Shown here: positions 46,322 to 55,362 of the stretch, one piece after another
Layout of the letters: every line of letters begins with the position of its first letter
How positions within the stretch are numbered: the stretch's first letter is position 1
From: Acidobacteriota bacterium
GTDB taxonomy: Bacteria; Acidobacteriota; Terriglobia; UBA7540
DNA: 64,000 bases
Direction: 5' to 3'
NCBI GenBank assembly: GCA_902812465.1
Contig: CADDZE010000012.1
Span: 1 to 64,000 of the forward strand
Program-made: the position numbers and the translations under genes
Notes under the pieces: generated by a model
Seen by the model: the letters and a program-made list of their open reading frames with translations, nothing else
What the model was told of the DNA's origin: nothing
The model's database searches: none

Positions 46322-46738
46322 CTAGACTTGCCTAGGGCTGGCTTCGGGGCTGGAGGGTAAACGGCGCAGCGCGGCGCGAATGCGAGCCAGCAGCTCGGGA
46401 GTGCTGTAGGGCTTGGTGACGTAGTCGTCCGCTCCAGCGTCCAACGCCGCCACTTTGTCCTTCTCGGCGTCACGGACGGTCAGCATAATTATAGCGGTGT
46501 CGAGCGGCGGGCGGGCCGCGCGGACCATCCGACAGGTTTCAACACCGTCCATGCCATTCAGGCCGGGCAGGTTCATATCCAGCAGGATCAGGTCATATCG
46601 ATTCACGCGCACGCTCTCGATAGCCTCGTCGCCGGTGCTTACTGCCGTGACTTCGTATCCTGCCGCGCTCAGTGTGGTCCGCATGACACGGCGGATTTGT
46701 GGGTCATCGTCTACCACCAAAATGCGCCCGGCGCTCAT
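46322..46738 (-). CDS. kdpE: KdpE receiver domain (response regulator, truncated)
   Basis: This 138-residue CheY-like receiver has the acidic pocket (Asp10-Asp12), the phosphorylated Asp54 in LILLDMNLPG, Thr87 in IIMLTVRD and Lys109 in YVTKPYS. It belongs to the OmpR/KdpE group and should be followed by a DNA-binding domain, but a TAG stops translation in the linker. The ATG overlaps the stop of the kinase gene by four bases (ATGA), so the two are translationally coupled. As it stands the product could be phosphorylated but not bind DNA. Confidence 0.88.
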   Translation of the reverse strand: MSAGRILVVDDDPQIRRVMRTTLSAAGYEVTAVSTGDEAIESVRVNRYDLILLDMNLPGLNGMDGVETCRMVRAARPPLDTAIIMLTVRDAEKDKVAALDAGADDYVTKPYSTPELLARIRAALRRLPSSPEASPRQV

Positions 46739-48243
46739 GGGCTGACCTCGGATTCCGCTAGCGGGATAATTAGGCTGAATTCGGAGCCCTCTGCGCCCGT
46801 ACGTTCTAGCCGGACGTCGCCGCCGTGGGCGCGAGCGATCTCGCGACCAATGGCCAAACCCATGCCGGTTCCGCGCGTCCGCCTGGCGTTCGAGCCTCGA
46901 TAGAACTTTTCGAAGATGCGAGACTGCTCGCCGCTGGGAATGCCCGGACCTCGATCCCTTATGCTGACCACGATGGTACTTCCGTCCCGCCGTGCGCCGA
47001 TCCAGACCGGAAATTTTGGCGCGGAATAACGCAGAGCATTATCGACAAGCTGGCGTAAAGCCAATTCCATCAGGCTCCTGTCTACTTCGACGGGCGGAAG
47101 GCCCTGCTCCAGTTGGGCATGAATGATTTTCTCCCCGGCAGCCGTCTTCATCCTCCCGATCACGGCGGCGATCATCTCGCCGACGGCATGCGCTTGCCGG
47201 TGCAGTCGAATACTCCCAGCCTCGATGCGCGCCATCTGAATCGCCTCCGTGACAAGTTGATTAAGATGGTCAATCTCTTCGTCGACCACGGTGAGCAATT
47301 CTCTCTGCTCCGGGCCCTGGCCCACTGTGTCGGAAAGCAAGGCGCTGGTGGCAGCCTTCATCGACGTCAGTGGGGTCTTAAACTCGTGAGCGACAGCGTC
47401 GAGCAAGGCTGACTTCAGCTCCTGGCTCTGGCGCGCCGCTTCTGCCCGGTTGGCTGCATCCTGCGCGCGCGCCCTTTCGAGGCCGATAGCCGCCAGGTTG
47501 GCCAGGCCTTGCAAGACAGTGTCCGAGGGCCACACGCCGCAAACCGCTAGGCTGCCGATGGGCTCTCCACCGAGGCGGACGGCCGTCACCACTGTCCCCG
47601 TAGCATCGTCACGAAAAAGCGTCCCTTGTGTTGCGGCCTCGCGCAGCCGTGGCTCGATGCCCGGTAGGTCTTCGGGACCCGCACGATGGATCTCACCGCT
47701 GTTGCGATCGAAAAGCATGACGGCATCAAATTCAAAGACCTGCGCAATTTCAAAGGCAATCTGCCGGGCCACCGCTTGGTCTGGCCGGGTCAGCAATATC
47801 GACCGGCTGAGGGCATACAGGCGCTCCATGTCGTGTTGGCGGTCAACTGCCTCGCGGGCGCGCTGCCGGGCGCGAGCCGAAAGGTAACTGGCGACAATCG
47901 AAGTGGCCAGGAAAGCGAACAGGGCGACCCAGTTTTGTGGGTCGGCTATGGTCAGAGTGCCCACGGGAGGGAGAAAATAGTAGTTGAATAGCAGCATCGC
48001 CACGAGTGATGCAATCGTCGCTTCGGCCAGCCCTCCCACGGTTGCCACTATTAGTACGGCTACCAGGTAAACGAAGCCCACGGTGGTGGCGTTGACACGG
48101 ATGATGCGAACACAGACGAAGGTGAGACTTGCAACAGCAGCCACGGCTGCCAGCGCTCGCAACGCTAAACCCCAAACGGGCCCTAGGCGAGGGGCTGCGT
48201 GGCCCGATGCCTCGGCTGCGGCTGAATAAGCGAGAGAAGCCAT
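46735..48243 (-). CDS. kdpD: Sensor histidine kinase, C-terminal KdpD type (DUF4118-GAF-HisKA)
   Basis: This 502-residue inner-membrane kinase corresponds to the second half of KdpD. Four membrane helices (DUF4118, residues about 27-122) come first, then a GAF-like domain (about 140-260), a HisKA domain with phosphorylated His286 (AVAHEFKTPLTS), and a HATPase domain with DNALRYS, DRGPGIP and GTGMGLAIG. The N-terminal nucleotide-binding and USP domains of standard KdpD are missing and are found as two separate genes at the other end of the locus. The ATG at 48243 follows a long antisense open frame; everything upstream is a shadow of the M20 peptidase gene. Confidence 0.88.
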   Translation of the reverse strand: MASLAYSAAAEASGHAAPRLGPVWGLALRALAAVAAVASLTFVCVRIIRVNATTVGFVYLVAVLIVATVGGLAEATIASLVAMLLFNYYFLPPVGTLTIADPQNWVALFAFLATSIVASYLSARARQRAREAVDRQHDMERLYALSRSILLTRPDQAVARQIAFEIAQVFEFDAVMLFDRNSGEIHRAGPEDLPGIEPRLREAATQGTLFRDDATGTVVTAVRLGGEPIGSLAVCGVWPSDTVLQGLANLAAIGLERARAQDAANRAEAARQSQELKSALLDAVAHEFKTPLTSMKAATSALLSDTVGQGPEQRELLTVVDEEIDHLNQLVTEAIQMARIEAGSIRLHRQAHAVGEMIAAVIGRMKTAAGEKIIHAQLEQGLPPVEVDRSLMELALRQLVDNALRYSAPKFPVWIGARRDGSTIVVSIRDRGPGIPSGEQSRIFEKFYRGSNARRTRGTGMGLAIGREIARAHGGDVRLERTGAEGSEFSLIIPLAESEVSP

Positions 48244-48624
48244 CACTGAAACTGTAGCGAACCCCGAGGCGAATTTCACCCCACCCGTGCAGGTGGCTGA
48301 ACCATTGCACCTGTGCTGGAGAAACAAACGGTATAGGGTAAGGGTGGATCGAGCCAGCCCTAAGATTGTGTGAGGCGCTGATTCATGCCGGGCAGACGGT
48401 TGCAGGCTGCCCCACGCTCTGGGCCGCACCCAGGAGCGATGCCCTAGCTTGCTTTTCTGGGCTCCCGCGAATACCTTTGTCGATTCGGCTGCTGGGTGCT
48501 GCCCGGAGTGGGCGGGCGCGGTCGGCCTTGGTGATAGCGGTGGGACGGTGCGGGCACGTTTCGCACTCTTGATGCCGGTAGCGGCGTAAACGCCTGCTAA
48601 GCTAGTAGCGAGGGACTTGTTCCG
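48244..48624. other. Divergent intergenic region between the Kdp kinase and M20 peptidase genes
   Basis: No gene, clear promoter pair or repeat could be recognised. Short open frames here are antisense or lack ribosome binding sites. It must hold the promoters of both neighbours. Confidence 0.5.
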
Positions 48625-50061
48625 ATGACGAGAGCGGTAAAGAGGACGTGGGTAGTTTGCCTGATCGCGGCGACGGCGTGCCTGTCTCACCTGGACGCCC
48701 AGGTCGACGCTACCACGAAGGCGCTGGCCCGCGACCTTTTCAAGCAGCTGATCGAGATCAACACCACCGACTCGGTCGGCAGCACGACGGTGGCGGCGGA
48801 GGCCATGGCCAAGCGCCTGCGGGATGCGGGATTTCCCTCGTCGGATGTCGTGGTGCTCGGGCCTCACCCGCGCAAAGGGAACCTGGTGGCGCGGTTGCGC
48901 GGTACCGGTGCCCGCAAGCCCATTTTGCTCATCGGCCACCTCGACGTGGTAGAGGCGCGGCGCGAAGACTGGACCACTGACCCCTTTCAGTTCGTCGAGA
49001 AGGACGGCTATTTCTACGGCCGCGGCACCCAGGATATGAAGGAAGGCGACGCCATCTTCGTCACCACGTTCATCCGGTTCAAGCAAGAGGGATACAAGCC
49101 GGACCGTGACCTCATTCTTGCCCTGACGGCTGACGAAGAGGGTGGAGGGTTCAACGGTGTCGATTGGCTCTTGAAGAATCATCGCGACCTGATTGACGCG
49201 GAGTATGTGCTCAACGCGGACGGCGGCGGCGTCGAAAGCGAAAACGGAAAGCCGCGGGTGGTGAGCGTGGACGCCAGCGAGAAGCTCTATTCCGACTTCC
49301 AGCTCAAGGTAACGAACCCGGGGGGTCATAGTTCCCTGCCCGTGCCAGACAACGCCATCTATCATCTGGCGGAAGGGCTGGTGCGACTTGAGCACTTCCA
49401 ATTTCCTTTCGAGCTCAACCCCGTCACCCGCGCGTACTTCGAGCGCATGGCTACGGTCGAAAGAGGGCAGAGAGCTTCGGATATGAAGGCCATCCTTGAG
49501 ACGCCGCCCGACCCGAGGGCCATCCAGCGGCTTTCCGCGGACCCCATGCTGAACGCCACGATGCGTACCACTTGCGTGGCTACCCGGCTCGACGCCGGAC
49601 ACGCCAACAACGCACTGCCCCAGACGGCGCGTGCCAACATCAACTGCCGCATCCTGCCCGGACACTCGCGGGAGGAGATCCGGCAGACGCTCATCAAGGT
49701 TCTGGCCGACCCGAGGATCGCTGTCGATTACGTGAATAACGCGGGCCGGGTTCTCGACCGCGCGCCCGAAGGTCAGGCGTTCCCGCCGGTCGAGCTGCGT
49801 CCCGAAGTGATAAAACCTCTCGAGCGCCTGGCTGCTCAGATGTGGCCCGGCGTGCCGGTCGTTCCCACGATGGCTACGGGAGCATCCGACGGTGTTTACA
49901 CCAACGCCGCTGGCCTGCCCACCTATGGAATCTCCGGTGTGGCTATCGATAGGGACGACGTCCGGGCTCACGGAAAAGACGAGCGCCTGCGTGTGGAATC
50001 TTTCTACCAAGGGGTCGACTTTTACTACCGTTACCTCAAGATGCTTACGTCGCCTCAGTGA
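48625..50061 (+). CDS. Secreted M20 family metallopeptidase
   Basis: This 478-residue di-zinc peptidase has a signal peptide (VVCLIAATACLSHLDAQ). Metal ligands are visible: His in GHLDVV with its Asp, Asp in GRGTQDMKEGD, the catalytic and metal Glu pair in LTADEEGG, and the Asp in LNADGGG. The dimerisation domain contains NPGGHSSLP, and the C-terminal His in AHGKDER closes the site. Signal-bearing M20 enzymes of this type act on peptides or acylated amino acids in the periplasm. The exact substrate is not visible. It is followed with a four-base overlap by an upstream-extended frame of the next gene. Confidence 0.88.
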   Translation: MTRAVKRTWVVCLIAATACLSHLDAQVDATTKALARDLFKQLIEINTTDSVGSTTVAAEAMAKRLRDAGFPSSDVVVLGPHPRKGNLVARLRGTGARKPILLIGHLDVVEARREDWTTDPFQFVEKDGYFYGRGTQDMKEGDAIFVTTFIRFKQEGYKPDRDLILALTADEEGGGFNGVDWLLKNHRDLIDAEYVLNADGGGVESENGKPRVVSVDASEKLYSDFQLKVTNPGGHSSLPVPDNAIYHLAEGLVRLEHFQFPFELNPVTRAYFERMATVERGQRASDMKAILETPPDPRAIQRLSADPMLNATMRTTCVATRLDAGHANNALPQTARANINCRILPGHSREEIRQTLIKVLADPRIAVDYVNNAGRVLDRAPEGQAFPPVELRPEVIKPLERLAAQMWPGVPVVPTMATGASDGVYTNAAGLPTYGISGVAIDRDDVRAHGKDERLRVESFYQGVDFYYRYLKMLTSPQ

Positions 50062-50135
50062 TCCGAAAGCTGGGGCAGGAAGGCCCTTCACTGGAAGAGG
50101 CAACGCGAAGTGTAGCGCACTCATCCACGCCACTC

Positions 50136-50717
50136 ATGAAACCCTTCACGCGTGAGGCTGCTGTACTGGCTGCTCTGATCACGGGCGTGCCCGCGTTTTT
50201 GGGAGCGCAGGTCCCCCGGGTTGCGCTCTTCGGAGGGTACACTTATGTACGCGCCAAACATAATAGCGGCACAGGGTTTAACCTTAATGGCTGGGAGGTG
50301 TCCCTAGAAGGAAAGTCCGCATCGTGGCTCGGCTGGCTGGTCGACATCAGCCAGCAGTACGGTTCGCCTTCCGGCGTTCGCGAGAACCAAACAGCCGCGC
50401 TCTTTGGCCCGCAAGTCTCCGTGACGGCATTTCCGCGCTTCACGCCTGTCGCGCACGCTCTCGTCGGGCTGGTCCACGGTACCAACAATGTTTCTGAGCG
50501 CTTGGGCGGCACCGAGCCCTGCCCGCCAGCGTGCGGACCGGCGGTCAGCACCGGTACAACGCTGGGCACGGCGGTCGGCGGCGGTCTAGACTTCCAGCTA
50601 GCGGGTCCAGTCTGGATCCGCGCCGCGCAGGTGGATTATCTGCACGCCCGGCTCTCACCGGACCACCACAACCAAGTCCGCATCGCCGCGGGTCTGGTGC
50701 TGCGCCTGGGGCGGTGA
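50136..50717 (+). CDS. Small outer-membrane beta-barrel protein
   Basis: This protein of 193 residues has an N-terminal signal peptide (AAVLAALITGVPAFLGAQ). Eight or so amphipathic strands follow (VALFGGYTYVRA, GWEVSLEGK, LGWLVDISQQYG, LVGLVHGTNN, VRIAAGLVLRLGR), typical of OmpA/OmpW-like eight-stranded barrels, ending in an Arg after hydrophobic residues instead of the usual Phe. The ATG at 50136 begins the signal peptide; the frame is open to 50058. No specific family can be assigned. Confidence 0.72.
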   Translation: MKPFTREAAVLAALITGVPAFLGAQVPRVALFGGYTYVRAKHNSGTGFNLNGWEVSLEGKSASWLGWLVDISQQYGSPSGVRENQTAALFGPQVSVTAFPRFTPVAHALVGLVHGTNNVSERLGGTEPCPPACGPAVSTGTTLGTAVGGGLDFQLAGPVWIRAAQVDYLHARLSPDHHNQVRIAAGLVLRLGR

Positions 50718-50817
50718 CGAGGCCGCGGCTCCGCACGCGAGCTGGTGATTCGCGTAAGAAGACTCTCCAGGAAGCGCAGGCTGGAATTCGAGCGCGAAGG
50801 GTAAAACGCGCGCCGGA

Positions 50818-51414
50818 TCAAAGGCCGCACTTTCTCAGAAAATAGCGATGGATGGTCTGGTCGTCAGTGAGTTCCGGATGGAACGTGGCGGCGAGCAGAT
50901 GGTCCTGCTCGACCAGTACCGGCAGACCCTCCGCCCACCCGAGTACCCGCACCCGCTTGCCGACGCGGCGAATGATCGGCGCGCGGATGAAGACCATCTC
51001 GAGCGGATGATCAGCGATGCTCGGGCACTCGCCTTGCCGTACCGCACTATCCACCTGGCGGCCGTACGCGTTGCGCTCGATCGTGATGTCCATCAGGCCC
51101 AGGCGCTGCTGCGCGGGGTTCAGCACTTCCTTGGCCAGCAAAATGGCGCCCGCGCACGTCCCGAAAATGGGCTTGCCCCGGGCAGCGAACTCACGAATGG
51201 CCGCGTCCATGTGTTCGTCCGCCAGGACGTTCAGCATAGTGGTACTTTCGCCGCCCGGTATGATCAATGCGCTGATGCCATTGAGGTCCGCGGTGTGCTT
51301 CACCAGCCTCCAGCGCGCGCCAAGGCGTTCCAGCATCTTGGCGTGCAGGGCGAAATCACCCTGGATCGCTAAGATGCCAATCACAGCCTCGGTGGGTTGA
51401 TGGCCGTTGTTCAT
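50818..51414 (-). CDS. pdxT: Pyridoxal 5'-phosphate synthase glutaminase subunit
   Basis: PdxT releases ammonia from glutamine for PdxS. The 198-residue protein has the oxyanion loop PGGEST (about 53-58), the nucleophile Cys87 in GTCAGAIL and the His179/Glu181 pair in FHPEL. The start at ATG 51414 is chosen because an upstream ATG (51435) would only add residues before the first strand; neither has a clear ribosome binding site. It is separated from pdxS by the OsmC and BstA-like genes on the same strand. Confidence 0.93.
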   Translation of the reverse strand: MNNGHQPTEAVIGILAIQGDFALHAKMLERLGARWRLVKHTADLNGISALIIPGGESTTMLNVLADEHMDAAIREFAARGKPIFGTCAGAILLAKEVLNPAQQRLGLMDITIERNAYGRQVDSAVRQGECPSIADHPLEMVFIRAPIIRRVGKRVRVLGWAEGLPVLVEQDHLLAATFHPELTDDQTIHRYFLRKCGL

Positions 51415-51499
51415 AGCGACCGAGATCGGAAGCATGTTGCGGACTTTCGACCGCGCGTATCATTCTGCTGCGCGTTTTTCAGCGTCTTCTATACTGCGC

Positions 51500-51940
51500 T
51501 TACGCCCCGGCCGCCTGCACTAGCCGGGCTTGAAGGTTGATCTGTGTGCCCGCCAGTGCCTTCGAGACGGGGCAGCCTTGCTTGGCAGCTTCTGCCAGCT
51601 CCTGAAACTTGGCGTTATCGATGCCGGGCACCTCAGCTTCGGTCGTCAGGTCAATGCGGGTAATCGCAAAGCCGTCCCCGACCTTCTCGAAATGCACAGC
51701 GGCTTTCGTGCTGACGCGCTTGGGATTGAACCCCGCCTTGCCCAAGCCGGCGGAGAAGGCCATCGAGAAGCAGCCGGCATGTGCGGCCCCGATCAGTTCT
51801 TCCGGGTTGGTGCCGGGCCCTTCTTCCATACGCGACTTAAAGGAGTACGGCCCTTCGTAGGCCCCCGTACCCAGCTTCATGCGTCCCTGGCCTTCGAGAA
51901 GATTCCCTTTCCATTCAGCTTCTGCAGTGCGAACTGGCAT
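51500..51940 (-). CDS. OsmC family peroxiredoxin
   Basis: This 146-residue protein reduces organic or fatty-acid hydroperoxides using two cysteines. These are the peroxidatic Cys57 in HAGCFSM and a second Cys near residue 123 in QGCPVSKAL. The sequence follows the OsmC rather than the Ohr subgroup (ELIGAAHAGC, ITRIDLTTEAEVPGID). It lies between the B6 synthase genes with a BstA-like gene, so an oxidative-stress unit is possible. The GGAGG-rich region before the ATG (AAGGAGGAGG) is strong. Confidence 0.9.
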   Translation of the reverse strand: MPVRTAEAEWKGNLLEGQGRMKLGTGAYEGPYSFKSRMEEGPGTNPEELIGAAHAGCFSMAFSAGLGKAGFNPKRVSTKAAVHFEKVGDGFAITRIDLTTEAEVPGIDNAKFQELAEAAKQGCPVSKALAGTQINLQARLVQAAGA

Positions 51941-52017
51941 ACCTCCTCCTTAGAGCGGAGCTTCTAGCGCCAAACTGCGGTGCCGAGGAGCTCGCGCAGC
52001 TTTTTGCAGCCTCCAGT

Positions 52018-52539
52018 TTACCAGCCCATCCGCTCGCGCAGAGCGGTGATGTGTGCCACATGGTGCCGCCCATGCCAGGCGTAGAGGGCCAGCATGCGGT
52101 TGAGGTCTAGGGTACCCAAGTCCGGGTGATTGAGAGTGCGGGCAAAGTCCTCCCCGGACATCGACCGCAGCAGATGAACCCAGCGCTCGTGCAATGAAGT
52201 CAGCAACCTCAGCGACGTTTCGACCGGCACACCTTCGGAATCGGGAAGTTGCGCCCAGCGGTCCTGGTCGTACGTCTTGATGATTGGTGTGTTTTCCGTG
52301 AGGGCCAACTTGAAGCGAACGTAGGCGTTCAGGTGGCTGTCAGGAAGGTGATGCACCACCTGCCGCACCGTCCAGCCACCAGGCCGATAGGGCGTGGCCA
52401 GTTGCTCGTCATTCAGACCCTCCACGGCGGCTCGAAGCCTTGCAGGCGCCTCAGCGATCTGACCAATGAGTTCCTGGCGGGCGGCTTCCGTCATCGAACC
52501 GTGCCATTCAAACCTTCCTACCGGGTATCGTGCGTCCAC
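52018..52539 (-). CDS. YfiT/BstA-like bacillithiol transferase (DinB superfamily)
   Basis: This 173-residue four-helix-bundle protein begins with the signature DARYPVGRFEW typical of Bacillus YfiT/BstA-like transferases. Metal-binding histidines are visible: VVHHLPDSH (about 62-70) and WHGRHHVAHI (about 155-164). Such enzymes link bacillithiol to electrophiles or antibiotics. It fits with the bshB1 gene at 3568. It sits between the OsmC gene and pdxS on the minus strand. The exact electrophile cannot be told. Confidence 0.85.
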   Translation of the reverse strand: MDARYPVGRFEWHGSMTEAARQELIGQIAEAPARLRAAVEGLNDEQLATPYRPGGWTVRQVVHHLPDSHLNAYVRFKLALTENTPIIKTYDQDRWAQLPDSEGVPVETSLRLLTSLHERWVHLLRSMSGEDFARTLNHPDLGTLDLNRMLALYAWHGRHHVAHITALRERMGW

Positions 52540-52727
52540 GAATCACCTCACACGTGCGTCGCATTTGTCTACGTTGTATCGTTTTGTGCATTTTGTTCGC
52601 GATTGGTTCCGAGTTCAGAGTCTGAAACCACCGTCCAGCAAGCGCCCCCTCTGAGTATTTTCAATAACTTGGTGGCTTCGAACCTTCAAAATTATGTTTG
52701 CGATCGCCCTTCGCCGGGATCCCAGGC

Positions 52728-53615
52728 TCACCATCCCCGGGTCTGGAGCAGCTCTTCGGGCTTCAGCTTGGCCACGTCGATCCCACGCATTGGCTCACCC
52801 AAGTCCTCGGAGCACTCGGCGATCACCTGCGGCTCGTTATAGTGCGTTGTGGCACGTACGATGGCCTTGGCGCGTTTTTCCGGGTCTGCCGACTTGAAGA
52901 TGCCAGAGCCCACGAACACCGCTTCGGCGCCCAGCTGCATGACCAGCGAAGCATCCGCCGGCGTCGCGATGCCCCCGGCCGAGAAGTTGGGGACGGGCAA
53001 CCGGCCGTTCTTAGCCACCCACTTGACGAGCTCAAACGGCGCACCCAGCTCCTTGGCTTTGGCCATCAGCTCGTCGTCGCGCAGCGTGGTGAGCTGCCGA
53101 ATCTCACCGGTGATGGCGCGCAGATGGCGCACGGCCTCCACGATGTTACCTGAGCCTGCCTCGCCCTTGGTGCGGATCATCGCGGCGCCTTCGCCGATGC
53201 GGCGCAGGGCTTCACCCAGATTGCGCGCGCCGCAGACAAAGGGTACCTTGAAAGGCCACTTGTCGATGTGGTGTTCTTCGTCGGCAGGTGTCAGCACCTC
53301 GCTTTCGTCGATGTAGTCGACACCCAGGGCTTCGAGCACCTGGGCCTCTGCGAAGTGGCCAATGCGCGCTTTGGCCATCACCGGGATCGTCACTGCACTC
53401 ATGATCTCTTTGATCACCTTCACCGAGGCCATGCGCGCCACGCCGCCTTCCTTGCGGATGTCCGCCGGGACGCGCTCGAGCGCCATGACCGCTGCCGCCC
53501 CGGCGCCCTCGGCGATGCGGGCCTGTTCTGCTGTGGTAACGTCCATGATCACGCCGCCCTTCAGCATCTCGGCGAGCCCCACCTTGAGTTTCATCTGCTC
53601 ATCGTACTGCCACAT
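52728..53615 (-). CDS. pdxS: Pyridoxal 5'-phosphate synthase lyase subunit
   Basis: PdxS makes pyridoxal phosphate from ribose 5-phosphate, glyceraldehyde 3-phosphate and PdxT-derived ammonia. The 295-residue length fits the family, with Lys82 in VMAKARIGH as the Schiff-base lysine, Asp25 in [12 protein letters not shown] and the second site in [11 protein letters not shown]. The ATG at 53615 has AGGAGG upstream and matches the family N-terminus ([14 protein letters not shown]); the frame extends to 53699 without support. It lies 85 bases after the MocR-type regulator gene. Confidence 0.97.
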   Translation of the reverse strand: MWQYDEQMKLKVGLAEMLKGGVIMDVTTAEQARIAEGAGAAAVMALERVPADIRKEGGVARMASVKVIKEIMSAVTIPVMAKARIGHFAEAQVLEALGVDYIDESEVLTPADEEHHIDKWPFKVPFVCGARNLGEALRRIGEGAAMIRTKGEAGSGNIVEAVRHLRAITGEIRQLTTLRDDELMAKAKELGAPFELVKWVAKNGRLPVPNFSAGGIATPADASLVMQLGAEAVFVGSGIFKSADPEKRAKAIVRATTHYNEPQVIAECSEDLGEPMRGIDVAKLKPEELLQTRGW

Positions 53616-53700
53616 AAAGCCTCCTCGACGGATGTTTTCGGAGTTCGCGGCAAGGCGCTGCTTGCGGAACCGCCCCTGCCACGCCCCATGAACTGGCACG

Positions 53701-55218
53701 CTACACCAGGGCGACGCCAGCCGCGGCGCGCCGCTTCCTGTCGGTCCGGCGTACCTGCTGGATCCCTTCCTTTAGCACCTCGCCCAGAACGGCTGCACCC
53801 TGCTCAATCTGCTCGTTCGTTAAGGAAGTGAAGCAGAGGCGCAACGCGTTGTGGCGCACATCCTGGAAGTAGAAGTATCGCCCGGGCGCAAAGATGACGC
53901 CGCGATCGCGGGCGCGCGTAAGGAGTTCAGCCGCATCGACGTCCTCGGGCAGCTCCACCCAGACGGACATTCCGCCTTCCGGCTCGACCACCCGGGCCTC
54001 GGGCGGGAAGCAGCGCCGAATGCACTCGAGCAGCAGGCCTAGCTTTTGGGCATAGGCCTTGCGGGTGCGGCGGATGAGTTGGTCCAACCACCCGCGGCGT
54101 CCCAGCTCCTCGAGCACTGCCTGGGCAAGGAGGTTAGTATGCAAGTCGGCGCTTTGCTTGGTCCAGCGCAGGCACTCGATGACCCGCGGCGCCGCCACCA
54201 TCCAGCCGACGCGCAGCCCAGGGAACCCTACCTTGGAGAAGCTGTTCACGTAAATCACCATGCCGGACGTGTCCAGCACCTTGAGCGGTGGCAGCTCACG
54301 CCCCCGGTAACGCAAGGCACCGTAAATGTCGTCTTCCACCACGGGCACCTGAGCGCGGCGGGCGATCTCGAGCAGACGCTTGCGCGCCGCGAGCGGCATG
54401 GTGTGCCCCGTCGGGTTGTGAAACGTCGGGCAGCACAAGATCAGCTTCACCTTGTTCCGTTCCAGCGCCGCCTCCAAGTAATCGAGGTCTAGACCCTCCG
54501 CCCCGACCGGAACAGCGATCATCCGGATGCCGGTAGACTGCAAGAGGTTCCACAGCCCGGTGTACGTTGGGTTTTCGCATGCCACTGTGTCACCCGGCGA
54601 AAGCAGGGAACGCCGGACAAGGTCGAGCGACTGTTGGCAGCCGCTGGTGATCAGGCTCTCGCACTCTTCGGTGAAGATGCCGTCGCGCCCCAAGCGGCTC
54701 TGCAAGAATTGCTTGAGCGGCGCGTAGCCATCCGTGGACCCATACTGGAGCAGTTTGGCCCCCTCCCGGCGCCACACGGCGTCCGTCACCCGACGCACGA
54801 GGTCCACGGGGCTCAGCTCCTCACTACTGCGCGTCATGGCAAAGGAGATGACGCCGGGCTCGAAGGCGCTGGATAGCAGGCGGGCGAGTGAATCGTCGCG
54901 CGGGCCCTCAGTAAGGAAGCCCTCCCAAAACAGGTTGTTAGCCCGCCGGCTATGCGCCTTCCTGGCCTGCAGATGGGCTGCTAGCGGCGAAACAAAAGTG
55001 CCCCTTCCCACCGTGCCCACAATTAAACCTTCCGCCTCCAGGTCGGCGTAGGCGTTGCCGATGGTGGTGCGGTGTACGCCCAGGCGCTTCGCCAGCTCGC
55101 GGCTCGGCTCAAGGCGATCACCGACCTTTAGCGCGCCGGAGAGGATGCGCTCGCGAATCTGGTCGCGAATCTGCGCATAAAGCGGCTTATCGAGGCCGCT
55201 ATCCAAAGTAAGTACCAT
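53701..55218 (-). CDS. MocR-type GntR/aminotransferase regulator, PdxR-like
   Basis: This 505-residue transcription regulator joins an N-terminal GntR winged-helix domain ([35 protein letters not shown]) to a type I aminotransferase domain. The latter carries the PLP-binding Lys in [15 protein letters not shown] and the Asp/Tyr contacts in [13 protein letters not shown]. MocR proteins of this form, such as PdxR, sense pyridoxal phosphate and control pdxST. Placement directly upstream of pdxS on the same strand supports that role. The ATG at 55218 fits the family; an ATG at 55281 is in frame but would include residues before the first HTH helix. Confidence 0.85.
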   Translation of the reverse strand: MVLTLDSGLDKPLYAQIRDQIRERILSGALKVGDRLEPSRELAKRLGVHRTTIGNAYADLEAEGLIVGTVGRGTFVSPLAAHLQARKAHSRRANNLFWEGFLTEGPRDDSLARLLSSAFEPGVISFAMTRSSEELSPVDLVRRVTDAVWRREGAKLLQYGSTDGYAPLKQFLQSRLGRDGIFTEECESLITSGCQQSLDLVRRSLLSPGDTVACENPTYTGLWNLLQSTGIRMIAVPVGAEGLDLDYLEAALERNKVKLILCCPTFHNPTGHTMPLAARKRLLEIARRAQVPVVEDDIYGALRYRGRELPPLKVLDTSGMVIYVNSFSKVGFPGLRVGWMVAAPRVIECLRWTKQSADLHTNLLAQAVLEELGRRGWLDQLIRRTRKAYAQKLGLLLECIRRCFPPEARVVEPEGGMSVWVELPEDVDAAELLTRARDRGVIFAPGRYFYFQDVRHNALRLCFTSLTNEQIEQGAAVLGEVLKEGIQQVRRTDRKRRAAAGVALV

Positions 55219-55362
55219 GAGGGGCGAGGCCCACGAATTGGTCGGCCTGCGCCAGCCAATATTAGGCGATGGATCATGCAATGTAAAGAGCCAAATAGGC
55301 CAATCTACGCCGAGGGATGTATTCGGGCGCGCCCTTTGCTATGGTGATGGCAGAGGTGCAGC

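Noticed and set aside
48244-50133. A very long minus-strand open frame that extends the Kdp kinase to 1132 residues
   Set aside because: The extra part is antisense to the well-supported M20 peptidase and has no family resemblance; the kinase itself starts at ATG 48243.
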